From contig NZ_MUKA01000060.1 of NCBI RefSeq assembly GCF_002150735.1, forward strand, positions 1-32,676: a DNA stretch of 32,676 nt, read 5' to 3'. This document shows positions 17,920 through 25,065 of the stretch, piece after piece (within the stretch, counting starts at the first letter, position 1; each line of letters begins with the position of its first letter). The translations under genes and the position numbers were made by a program. The notes below the pieces were generated by a model. That model searched no databases, was not told where the DNA came from, and saw nothing but the letters and a program-made list of their open reading frames with translations. Origin of the DNA: Streptomyces africanus (GTDB lineage: Bacteria > Actinomycetota > Actinomycetes > Streptomycetales > Streptomycetaceae).

Positions 17920-18351
17920 ATGAACATCGCACAGCACATCGCCCTCATCGACGAGCTGTGCTACCGCCCCTTTCCGGCGGAGCACGGCCCGTCGGACGTC
18001 GGCGTCTCCGGACCCGGTCGGCACACCGCGGTGTTAGAGGTCGCGCCCGACGACGACCCGGCGCTCCGGGCGGTGACGATCGACCAGTACGAGAAGGACC
18101 GTGACGCCGTCTACGAACTGCTCGCCTCACGCTGGGGCGACACGCCCCCCTACAACCTGCAGACCGTCCTGCTGCGCACCGAGCGGGAGGAGATACCCCG
18201 GCCGTGGGCCGAGTTGAGCGCGTGCGCGAGCATCGCGTACGTGTGGGAGGTGGAGGGCACCGGCCGCTGGGTCGCGGTGGCGGTCACCGACCGCGACACC
18301 TCGCGCGGGGTCCGGCTGCTGGCCCTGGTCACGGAGACGGACCCGCCGTAG
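17920..18351 (+). CDS. Conserved-type hypothetical protein with a TTA (bldA) codon
   Basis: 143 residues, soluble, acidic and rich in charged residues; I do not recognise a domain. Features seen: PFPAEHGPSDVGVSG early, a central DDDPALRAVTIDQYEKDRDA segment, and a probable beta-rich C-terminal half (IAYVWEVEGTGRWVAVAVTDRD). Codon 39 is TTA (18034-18036), the only in-frame TTA found in any gene of this window; in Streptomyces such codons need the developmentally regulated bldA tRNA. TTTACT (17908-17913) lies six bases before the ATG and there is no Shine-Dalgarno sequence, so it may be leaderless. It lies 66 bp after the ABC-2 permease stop and may be independent of it. Confidence 0.8.
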   Translation: MNIAQHIALIDELCYRPFPAEHGPSDVGVSGPGRHTAVLEVAPDDDPALRAVTIDQYEKDRDAVYELLASRWGDTPPYNLQTVLLRTEREEIPRPWAELSACASIAYVWEVEGTGRWVAVAVTDRDTSRGVRLLALVTETDPP

Positions 18352-18375
18352 CGGAGTCGGACCCGCCGTGAGGGA

Positions 18376-18921
18376 TCAGCTCTCGGCGGCTTCCCGCAGC
18401 CGAGCGAACTCCTCGGCCATCGTCTCGGCCGTCCAGTGCGCGTTCAGCCCGCTCGGATTGGGCAGTACCCACACACGCGTGTTCCCGATCAACCGGGACT
18501 GCGGCCCGACCCCGGCCTTCCGGTCGTCGAACGCGGCGCGGTACGCGGTCACTCCGACCACGGCCAGCCAGCGCGGCCGCACCCGCCCCACCTTCAGCGC
18601 GAGCAGCCGCCCGCCCTCCCGGTACTCCTCGGCACTCAGCTCGTCGGCCCGAGCGGTCGGCCGCGCCACGACATTGGTGATGCCGAGCCCGTACGAGAGC
18701 AACTCCTGCTGCTCGGACGGCTTCAGCAGCCGCGGTGTGAACCCGGAGCGGTACAGCACCGGCCAGAAGCGGTTGCCCGGGCGGGCGAAGTGGTGACCCG
18801 TCGCGGCCGTCATCAGACCGGGGTTGATGCCGCAGAACAGCACCCGCAGACCGTCCGCGACCACGTCCGGCACGACACGGTCGCGGGCGGCCTCCAACTC
18901 CTCGGGCGTGAAACGGGGCAT
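18376..18921 (-). CDS. mug: G/U mismatch-specific DNA glycosylase
   Basis: 181 residues of the Mug/TDG branch of the uracil-DNA glycosylase superfamily. The active-site loop is GINPG (31-35), carrying Asn33, which activates water in this branch, and the second loop is NPSGLNAHW (about 154-162), the intercalation and minor-groove reading element. FARPGNRFWPVLYRSGFTPRLL is also typical. It removes uracil or other bases from G:U and related mismatches. It starts 13 bp after purB, with which it is probably co-transcribed. Confidence 0.93.
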   Translation of the reverse strand: MPRFTPEELEAARDRVVPDVVADGLRVLFCGINPGLMTAATGHHFARPGNRFWPVLYRSGFTPRLLKPSEQQELLSYGLGITNVVARPTARADELSAEEYREGGRLLALKVGRVRPRWLAVVGVTAYRAAFDDRKAGVGPQSRLIGNTRVWVLPNPSGLNAHWTAETMAEEFARLREAAES

Positions 18922-18934
18922 CGGGTGCGGCGCG

Positions 18935-20377
18935 TCAGAGGATCGCGCCGGGCGTGTAGCCCGCGGCCTGGGGGTGCTGCTTCACGATCTCCTCGACCCG
19001 GGCGACGACGGCGGCGACCTGGTCGCCCGCGGCACCCGTGAAGGACAGCTTGTCGGCCATCAGCGCGTCCAGCGCGGCGCGGTCGAGCGGAATGCGCGCG
19101 TCGGCGGCCAGCTTGTCGAGCAGCTCGTTGCGCCCGGCGCCCTGCTCGCGCATCGCGAGCGCGGAGGCGACCGCGTTCTCCTTGATCGCCTCGTGCGCGA
19201 GCTCCCGGCCCACGCCCGCGCGCACGGCGCCCATCAGCACCTTGGTGGTCGCCAGGAACGGCAGGTAGCGGTCCAGCTCACGCGCCACGACCGCCGGGAA
19301 CGCGCCGAACTCGTCGAGCACGGTCAGGAACGTCTCCAGCAGACCGTCCAGCGCGAAGAACGCGTCCGGCAGCGCAACCCGGCGCACCACCGAGCAGGAC
19401 ACGTCGCCCTCGTTCCACTGGTCGCCCGCCAGCTCGCCGGTCATCGAGGCGTAGCCGCGCAGGATCACCATCAGGCCGTTGACGCGCTCGCAGGAGCGGG
19501 TGTTCATCTTGTGCGGCATCGCCGAGGAGCCGACCTGGCCCGGCTTGAAGCCCTCGGTGACCAGTTCGTGCCCGGCCATCAGCCGGATCGTCTTCGCCAG
19601 CGACGACGGCGCCGCCGCCAGCTGCACCAGCGTCGTGACGACCTCGTAGTCGAGCGAGCGCGGGTAGACCTGGCCGACCGAGGTGAACGCCTGCGAGAAG
19701 CCCAGGTGCGTGGCGATCCGCTGTTCCAGCTCCGCGAGCTTCGCGGCGTCCCCGCCCAGCAGGTCCAGCATGTCCTGCGCGGTGCCGACCGGGCCCTTGA
19801 TGCCGCGCAGCGGGTAGCGGCCCAGCAGTTCCTTGGTCCGGCCGTAGGCGACGAGCAGTTCGTCGGTGGCGGTCGCGAAGCGCTTGCCGAGGGTGGTGGC
19901 CTGCGCGGCCACGTTGTGCGAGCGGCCGGCCATGACCAGCTCGCCGTACTCGCCGGCCAGCTTGCCCAGGCGGGCCAGGACGGCCACCGTACGGTCGCGC
20001 ATCAGTTCCAGCGAGAGGCGGATCTGGAGCTGCTCGACGTTCTCGGTGAGGTCGCGGGAGGTCATGCCCTTGTGCACGTGCTCGTGCCCGGCGAGGGCGT
20101 TGAACTCCTCGATCCGCGCCTTCACGTCGTGCCGCGTGACCTTCTCGCGCTCGGCGATGGAGGCCAGGTCGACGGTGTCGAGTACCCGCTCGTAGTCGGC
20201 GAGCGCCGCGTCCGGCACCTCGATCCCGAGGTCCTTCTGCGCCCGCAGCACGGCGAGCCAGAGCTGCCGCTCCAGCTTCACCTTCTGCTCGGGCGACCAG
20301 AGCGTGGCGAGCTCGGCGGAGGCGTAGCGTCCGGCGAGGACGTTCGGGATGCGGGGCTTGGCGGGAGCGGAAGTCAC
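18935..20377 (-). CDS. purB: Adenylosuccinate lyase
   Basis: 480 residues of the fumarase/aspartase superfamily. The signature loop GSSAMPHKMN (283-292) carries the catalytic serine, and GRSHN (151-155) carries the catalytic histidine, His154. TSRDLTEN (106-113) is the usual substrate-binding segment. It catalyses two steps of purine synthesis: SAICAR to AICAR, and adenylosuccinate to AMP, each releasing fumarate. The GTG start at 20377 lies eight bases after TAGAAT, with no ribosome-binding site. mug follows after 13 bp. Confidence 0.97.
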   Translation of the reverse strand: MTSAPAKPRIPNVLAGRYASAELATLWSPEQKVKLERQLWLAVLRAQKDLGIEVPDAALADYERVLDTVDLASIAEREKVTRHDVKARIEEFNALAGHEHVHKGMTSRDLTENVEQLQIRLSLELMRDRTVAVLARLGKLAGEYGELVMAGRSHNVAAQATTLGKRFATATDELLVAYGRTKELLGRYPLRGIKGPVGTAQDMLDLLGGDAAKLAELEQRIATHLGFSQAFTSVGQVYPRSLDYEVVTTLVQLAAAPSSLAKTIRLMAGHELVTEGFKPGQVGSSAMPHKMNTRSCERVNGLMVILRGYASMTGELAGDQWNEGDVSCSVVRRVALPDAFFALDGLLETFLTVLDEFGAFPAVVARELDRYLPFLATTKVLMGAVRAGVGRELAHEAIKENAVASALAMREQGAGRNELLDKLAADARIPLDRAALDALMADKLSFTGAAGDQVAAVVARVEEIVKQHPQAAGYTPGAIL

Positions 20378-20385
20378 GTGGACGG

Positions 20386-20391
20386 ATTCTA
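20386..20391 (-). promoter_or_regulatory. -10 box of purB, near-leaderless start
   Basis: TAGAAT on the minus strand is eight bases upstream of the purB GTG and is identical to the dnaG -10 box. No Shine-Dalgarno sequence fits in between, so the 5' leader should be 0-2 nt. No PurR-like operator was recognised. Confidence 0.6.
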
Positions 20392-20499
20392 CTGGCGATT
20401 CGCGCAGGCCAGCGTCCCGGGTGCCTTCGTGGGAACCTACAAGAGCGTTTCAGTGCCCTGCCGCGAGCCCGCCGGTCACCGCCTCGCCGCGGGAACCGC

Positions 20500-21279
20500 C
20501 TACGCCGGGTCCTCGTACGGCAGCAGCTCGGGCCGCTTCGGCGGCAGGCCGTCGCCCGAGGAGCGGCCCGTCAGGCGGCGGCCTATCCAGGGCAGAAGGT
20601 GCTGCCGGGCGAACCGCACGTCCGCCGCGCGGCGCATGACCCAGCCGGGCGGCAGTGTCGTGGGCATCGGAGTGCGCCACTCGGTGTCCTCGGGCTCGTA
20701 GCCGAGCGCCTGCCACACCGCTTCCGCGACACGGCGGTGGCCTTCGCCCGTCAGGTGCAGCCGGTCCACGTCCCACATGCGCGGGTCGGCGAGCGAGGGG
20801 GCGGCGTACAGGTCGACGACGATCGCGCCGTGCCGTGCGGCGAGCTCGTCGACGCAGGCGAACAGTTCCTCCATGCGCGGTCGGAACCGCTCCAGGACGG
20901 GACCCCGGCGGCCCGGGCTGCGCATCAGGACGAGTTGCTTGCAGGACGGGGCCAGCCGCTCCACGGCCTCCTCCAGGAGCCCGCGCACCCGGCCCATGTC
21001 GCACTTCGGCCGCAGCGTGTCGTTGAGCCCGCCGACCAGGGTGACGACGTCGGCCTTCATGGCCGCGGCCACGTCCACCTGCTCGTCGACGATCTGCTGG
21101 ATCAGCTTGCCGCGCACCGCGAGGTTGGCGTAGCGGAAGCCGGGCGTGCGGGCCGCCATCCGCGCGGCGAGGAGATCGGCCCAGCCCCGGTAGGTGCCGT
21201 CGGGCAACAGGTCCGACATGCCCTCGGTGAAGGAGTCGCCGACCGCGACGAGGCTGCTGTGGGTGGGGTTCGTGTCCAT
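20500..21279 (-). CDS. SGNH/GDSL-family hydrolase
   Basis: 259 residues. Block I VAVGDSFTEGMSD carries nucleophile Ser16, block III GGLND carries Asn86, and block V DRLHLTGEGH carries Asp172 and His175. The absence of a signal peptide or transmembrane segment suggests a cytoplasmic esterase or acyl-hydrolase. The substrate is unknown. The C-terminal 70 residues are Pro/Arg-rich, ending in RPELLPYEDPA. The ATG at 21279 is preferred because the sequence before it is unlike the family and holds a -10-like TACTAT. Confidence 0.92.
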   Translation of the reverse strand: MDTNPTHSSLVAVGDSFTEGMSDLLPDGTYRGWADLLAARMAARTPGFRYANLAVRGKLIQQIVDEQVDVAAAMKADVVTLVGGLNDTLRPKCDMGRVRGLLEEAVERLAPSCKQLVLMRSPGRRGPVLERFRPRMEELFACVDELAARHGAIVVDLYAAPSLADPRMWDVDRLHLTGEGHRRVAEAVWQALGYEPEDTEWRTPMPTTLPPGWVMRRAADVRFARQHLLPWIGRRLTGRSSGDGLPPKRPELLPYEDPA

Positions 21280-21289
21280 GGCGGCGGAA

Positions 21290-21295
21290 ATAGTA
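21290..21295 (-). promoter_or_regulatory. -10-like box of the SGNH hydrolase gene
   Basis: TACTAT on the minus strand, ten bases before the ATG at 21279, with no ribosome-binding site in the short leader (TTCCGCCGCC). This predicts a leader of about 3-4 nt. Confidence 0.45.
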
Positions 21296-21351
21296 TCCCG
21301 TGCACATACCCAGCAGTCGGTCACCCGTCCGGAGTATCGGCGACGGCCCCC

Positions 21352-22365
21352 TCACGCCCGCTGACCGAACAGCTCCCGCAGGACGTCCTCCATGGTCACG
21401 AGCCCGGCCATCCGCCCGTCCGCCCCGAGGACGGCCGCGAGGTGCGTACGGCTGCCCCGCATCGCCGTGAGGACGTCGTCCAGCGGCGTGTGCTCCCGCA
21501 CGCGCGCGATGGACCGCATGTCCCGCAGCCGGAACGGCACCTCGCGCCCGGCGGCGTCCAGCGCGTCCTTCACATGCAGGTAGCCGACGATCCGCCGCCC
21601 CTCGTCCACCACCGGGAAGCGGGAGAACCCGGTCTCCGCGGACAGCCGCTCCAGCTCGTCCGGAGTGACGCCCACGCGCGCGTACACCACGCGTTCCAGC
21701 GGCAGCACCACGTCGCGCACCGGGCGGCGGCCCAGTTCCAGCGCGTCGTGCAGCCGTTCCTGGGCGCGGTCGTCGATGAGGCCGGCCTCGCTGGAGTCCT
21801 TCACGATCTGCGCTATCTCGGCGTCCGAGTAGGAGGCGGCGACTTCTTCCCGCGCCTCCACGCGCAGCAGCTTCAGCAGGGTGTTGGCGAAGGTGTTCAC
21901 CGTGAAGATCACCGGGCGCAGCGCCCGGGACAGGGTCACCAGGGGCGGGCCGAGCGTCAGCGCGCTGCGCACCGGCTCGGCGAGCGCGATGTTCTTCGGC
22001 ACCATCTCGCCGAGCAGCATGTGCAGATAGGTCGCCAGGGCCAGCGCGATCACGAAGGACACCGCGTGCCCCGCACCCTCGGGCACGCCCACCGCGTGGA
22101 ACACCGGCTCCAGCAGGTGCGCGATCGCCGGCTCGGCCACCACACCCAGCACCAGCGTGCACAGCGTGATGCCGAGCTGCGCGGCCGCCATCAGCGCGGA
22201 CACGTGCTCCAAACCCCACAGCACGCTCCTGGCGCGCCGGTCGCCCCGGTCGGCGTAGGGCTCGATCTGGCTGCGGCGCACCGAGATCAGCGCGAACTCG
22301 GCGCCGACGAAGAAGGCGTTGACGACGAGCGTCGCCAGACCGATCAGCAGCTGGACGGCGGTCAC
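21352..22365 (-). CDS. CNNM/CBS-domain membrane protein, short form
   Basis: 337 residues. An N-terminal CNNM (DUF21) domain has about three or four membrane helices (LLIGLATLVVNAFFVGAEFA; LMAAAQLGITLCTLVLGVV; FVIALALATYLHMLLGEMVPKNIALA), where GEMVPKN is the conserved motif. A CBS pair follows (about 195-330). The C-terminal CorC/HlyC domain is absent. CNNM proteins move or sense Mg2+/Co2+. It overlaps the upstream paralogue by 4 bp (GTGA), so the two are translationally coupled and may form a heteromer. Confidence 0.93.
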   Translation of the reverse strand: MTAVQLLIGLATLVVNAFFVGAEFALISVRRSQIEPYADRGDRRARSVLWGLEHVSALMAAAQLGITLCTLVLGVVAEPAIAHLLEPVFHAVGVPEGAGHAVSFVIALALATYLHMLLGEMVPKNIALAEPVRSALTLGPPLVTLSRALRPVIFTVNTFANTLLKLLRVEAREEVAASYSDAEIAQIVKDSSEAGLIDDRAQERLHDALELGRRPVRDVVLPLERVVYARVGVTPDELERLSAETGFSRFPVVDEGRRIVGYLHVKDALDAAGREVPFRLRDMRSIARVREHTPLDDVLTAMRGSRTHLAAVLGADGRMAGLVTMEDVLRELFGQRA

Positions 22366-23702
22366 AGCTCCGCTCCCCTCTCGTCGGGCTTCTCGTCGTC
22401 GAGGGGCGCTCGCAGCCGGACGCGGGCGGCCCGGCGTCCGGTGGCGTCCAGGACCTCCATCCGCCAGCCGGCGACCTCGAGGGTGTCACCGGCGGCCGGT
22501 ATCCGGCCGAGTACCGTCGCCACCAGCCCGGCGAGCGTCTCGTACGGCCCCTCCGGGGCGCGCAGCCCGACGCGTTCGAGGTGGTCCACGCGCGCCGAGC
22601 CGTCGGCCGAGTACAGGGCGTGGCCCGCCTCGTCCGTGCCGGCCGGCGCGAGGTCGGGCAGCTCGTGCGGATCGTGCTCGTCGCGCACCTCGCCGACGAC
22701 CTCCTCGACGATGTCCTCCAGGGTGGCCACGCCCGCCGTGCCGCCGTACTCGTCGATCACCACGGCCATCGTGCGCTTGCCGGAGAGCCGGTCCAGGAGC
22801 CGGTCGACGGTGAGGGTCTCCGGGACCAGCAGCGGCTCGCGCATCAGCTCGGAGACGAAGATCCTGGTCCGGCGCTCCGCCGGGACCGTCAGCACGTCCT
22901 TGACGTGTGCCGTCCCGACGACCGAGTCGAGGGTGTCGCGGTAGACGGGGAACCGGGACAGGCCGGTCGCGCGGGTCGCGTTCGCCACGTCCTCCAGGGT
23001 CGCCTGCACCTCCAGGGCGACGACCTGCACCCGGGGCGTCATGACGTTCTCCGCGGTCAGGTCGGCGAGGTTCAGCGTCCGCACGAACAGCTCGGCGGTG
23101 TCGGCCTCCAGAACCCCTTCCTTGGCGGAGTGCCGGGCGAGCGCCGCCAGCTCCTGCGGCCCGCGCGCCGACGCCAGCTCCTCGGCGGGCTCCACACCGA
23201 TCCGGCGTACGACCCGGTTCGCCGTGTTGTTGAGGTGCGTGATGAACGGCCGGAACGCCGCGCTGAACCAGCGCTGGGCGTTGCCCACCGTCTTGGCGAC
23301 CGCCAGCGGCGACGAGATCGCCCAGTTCTTGGGCACCAGCTCGCCGACGACCATCAGGAACACCGTCGACAGCGCCGTGCCCAGCACCAGCGCCAGGCTG
23401 TGCGACGCCGACCGTGAGACACCGATGTCCTCCAGCGGCCCGGCGATCAGCGCGGCGATCGACGGCTCGGCGAGCATGCCGACGACCAGGTTCGTGACCG
23501 TGATGCCGAGCTGCGCACCGGAGAGCTGGAACGTCAGGTTCCGTACGGCCTTCAGGGCGCCCTGCGCACCCCGCTCGCCGCGCGCCACCGCCTGCTCCAG
23601 CTCGGCGCGCTCGACCGTGGTGAGGGAGAACTCGGCCGCCACGAAGGCGCCGCAGGCGAGCGAGAGCAGGATCGCCGCCAGGAGGAGGAGCACTTCGGTC
23701 AT
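22362..23702 (-). CDS. CNNM/CBS/CorC-domain membrane protein (HlyC/CorC family)
   Basis: 446 residues. The CNNM domain (about 1-200) has GELVPKNWAI, followed by a CBS pair (about 215-340, including VVIDEYGGTAGVATLEDIVE, hallmark of the CorC group) and a C-terminal CorC_HlyC domain (about 360-440). The ATG at 23702 is preceded by GGGGGTGA. It is the first gene of a two-gene operon with the shorter paralogue. The family is linked to Mg2+ homeostasis and membrane integrity. Confidence 0.94.
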   Translation of the reverse strand: MTEVLLLLAAILLSLACGAFVAAEFSLTTVERAELEQAVARGERGAQGALKAVRNLTFQLSGAQLGITVTNLVVGMLAEPSIAALIAGPLEDIGVSRSASHSLALVLGTALSTVFLMVVGELVPKNWAISSPLAVAKTVGNAQRWFSAAFRPFITHLNNTANRVVRRIGVEPAEELASARGPQELAALARHSAKEGVLEADTAELFVRTLNLADLTAENVMTPRVQVVALEVQATLEDVANATRATGLSRFPVYRDTLDSVVGTAHVKDVLTVPAERRTRIFVSELMREPLLVPETLTVDRLLDRLSGKRTMAVVIDEYGGTAGVATLEDIVEEVVGEVRDEHDPHELPDLAPAGTDEAGHALYSADGSARVDHLERVGLRAPEGPYETLAGLVATVLGRIPAAGDTLEVAGWRMEVLDATGRRAARVRLRAPLDDEKPDERGAEL

Positions 23703-23858
23703 CGGTTCACCCCCGTTCCATGGTTCTCCAGGACGGGGCGGAACGCGCGGTGTCGCGTACTGGGAGGCTCGCCCATGGGCGGACGGTCACAACCTTTCAT
23801 GCAGAACCGAGTGGCCATCCAAGAGTAAAGGATCAGCAAAGTCCTGCGGCCGGGGTGG

Positions 23859-24749
23859 TCAGCGGGGCTCGGCGGGCACGGGAGCGAGCCGGTACGCGCC
23901 CTCGTGTGCGACGACGCGGCCGGCGGTGGGCGGTGCGAAGTGGGTGCCCAGGAGGAGGGTGTCCGTGCCGGCGAGCCCGCCGAGCAGCTCGCGGCGCGTG
24001 CTCCGAGACCGTCCGGGGTCGATGTCGACGCAGGCGCCGATACCGGGGTGGGCGAGCTGGACGGGGTGGTGGACGCAGTCACCGGTGATCAGTGCCGTCC
24101 GTCCGCGGCTGGTCAGTTCGACGGCGACATGGCCGGGGGTGTGCCCCGGGGTCGGGACCAGGCGCAGCCCGGGCGCGACGTCGAGGCCCTCGGCGGGGAC
24201 GTCGAGGAGGTCGAGCAGCCCCGCCTCCTCCACCGGGATCACCGAGTCGCGGAACATCTGCCGGCGCGGCTCGTCCATGGCGTACCCGGCCCAGAACTCC
24301 CGCTCGGTGCGCGAGGTCAGGTAGCGGGCGTTCGGGAAGGTGGGCACCCATGCGCCGTTCACCTCCCGGGTGTTCCAGCCGACGTGGTCGGCGTGCAGGT
24401 GGGTCAGGATCACCAGGTCGACGGAGTCCGGGGGGAATCCGGCGGCGCCGAGGTGTTCGAGGTAGTCGGTGTCGAGGCCGTGCCAGGCGGGATTGGCCCG
24501 CTCCTTGCCGTTGCCGATGCCGGTGTCCACCAGGACGCGCAGCCCGCCGGCCGTGACGGCGAAGCTGTGGCTGTCGGCGCGCAGGACGCCGTCGTCGTCG
24601 GCGAAGTGGGGGCGCAGCCAGTCCTGTCCGGCGACGACGTCGGGGGTGGCGTCGGGCAGCAGCCAGGCTCCGGTGGCGGGCGGCAGAGGGGTCTCGTCGA
24701 TGCGGTGGACGGTGAGGTCGCCCACGGTCCATGAAGCGGGTGTGGTCAA
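23859..24749 (-). CDS. Metallo-beta-lactamase-fold hydrolase
   Basis: 296 residues with a complete two-metal MBL site: His117, His119, Asp121 and His122 (LTHLHADHVGW), His203 (PGHTPGH), Asp224 (TGDCVHH) and His270 (GTHFAPP). The layout with an N-terminal strand pair and SHSFAVTAGGLRVLVDTGIG resembles lactonases (AiiA-type) and methyl-parathion-hydrolase-like enzymes more than true beta-lactamases; the exact substrate cannot be read off. There is no signal peptide, so it is cytoplasmic. The start is TTG at 24749, with AGGAGG four bases upstream and no nearby in-frame ATG. Operators O1 and O2 lie directly upstream, and an AtzG-like/amidase operon diverges from it. Confidence 0.92.
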   Translation of the reverse strand: MTTPASWTVGDLTVHRIDETPLPPATGAWLLPDATPDVVAGQDWLRPHFADDDGVLRADSHSFAVTAGGLRVLVDTGIGNGKERANPAWHGLDTDYLEHLGAAGFPPDSVDLVILTHLHADHVGWNTREVNGAWVPTFPNARYLTSRTEREFWAGYAMDEPRRQMFRDSVIPVEEAGLLDLLDVPAEGLDVAPGLRLVPTPGHTPGHVAVELTSRGRTALITGDCVHHPVQLAHPGIGACVDIDPGRSRSTRRELLGGLAGTDTLLLGTHFAPPTAGRVVAHEGAYRLAPVPAEPR

Positions 24750-24766
24750 GGGTCCTCCTCGGGGCG

Positions 24767-24791
24767 CTTAACGCAATCTGTTTGCGTTAAG
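24767..24791. promoter_or_regulatory. Operator O1 (perfect 25-bp palindrome)
   Basis: CTTAACGCAA and TTGCGTTAAG are perfect 10-bp arms around TCTGT. It lies 17 bp upstream of the MBL gene and contains the -35 box of the divergent plus-strand promoter. Related sites are O2 (24814-24838) and O3 (26449-26473). Confidence 0.85.
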
Positions 24792-24811
24792 GCGACCGTA
24801 GATCCTAGAGT
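24782..24811 (+). promoter_or_regulatory. Promoter of the AtzG-like/amidase operon
   Basis: -35 TTGCGT (24782-24787, inside O1), 18-bp spacer, -10 TAGAGT (24806-24811). The predicted transcription start near 24818 is inside O2, so bound repressor would block it at both sites. Confidence 0.6.
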
Positions 24812-24823
24812 CCCCTAACGCAA
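24795..24823 (-). promoter_or_regulatory. Promoter of the MBL hydrolase gene
   Basis: On the minus strand -35 TTGCGT (24818-24823, inside O2), 17-bp spacer, -10 TACGGT (24795-24800). The predicted start near 24788 is inside O1. It is the mirror image of the plus-strand promoter. Confidence 0.6.
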
Positions 24824-24838
24824 ACAGTTAGCTTTTAT
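24814..24838. promoter_or_regulatory. Operator O2
   Basis: CCTAACGCAA-ACAGT-TAGCTTTTAT matches the palindrome O1 at 18 of 25 positions in the same register. It is 47 bp from O1 centre to centre and ends just before the ribosome-binding site GGGGAG (24840-24845) of the AtzG-like gene. Confidence 0.7.
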
Positions 24839-24849
24839 AGGGGAGCGCC

Positions 24850-25065
24850 ATGCCTTACGCCGCACTCACGCCGCCCGAAGCGGCCCGCTGGGCCCACCGC
24901 GCCGGGCTGGTCCTGCCCGCCGACCGTCATGCGGCGGTCGCGGCCACCGCCGACCACATCCACTCCGTCGTGGCCGTCCTGAGGGAGCTGGACTTCGGCG
25001 ACACCCCGCCCGCCCCGGCCTACCGCGCGACAGCCGCGAAGGAGACGCACGATGCAGCCGTATGA
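24850..25065 (+). CDS. Small AtzG/GatC-like amidase partner (DUF4089-like)
   Basis: 71 residues, with no catalytic motif. A helical region (about 25-48) is followed by LDFGDTPPAPAYRA (48-61), which resembles the C-terminal motif of AtzG/DUF4089 proteins (acidic, then PPAPxxR/P) and of GatC. AtzG is a small stabilising subunit of the AtzE amidase in cyanuric-acid degradation; GatC does the same for GatA. Position supports this: the gene overlaps the amidase start by 14 bp and is its only upstream partner. ATG 24850 has GGGGAG four bases upstream. Similarity is by eye and the protein is short, so the family name is a strong inference and not a proof. Confidence 0.75.
   Translation: MPYAALTPPEAARWAHRAGLVLPADRHAAVAATADHIHSVVAVLRELDFGDTPPAPAYRATAAKETHDAAV

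Noticed and set aside
23703..23858. Intergenic region before the CNNM operon, with possible TTGGAT...TGAAAG promoter on the minus strand.
   Set aside because: Matches are too weak to call, and no small gene or RNA structure is supported.
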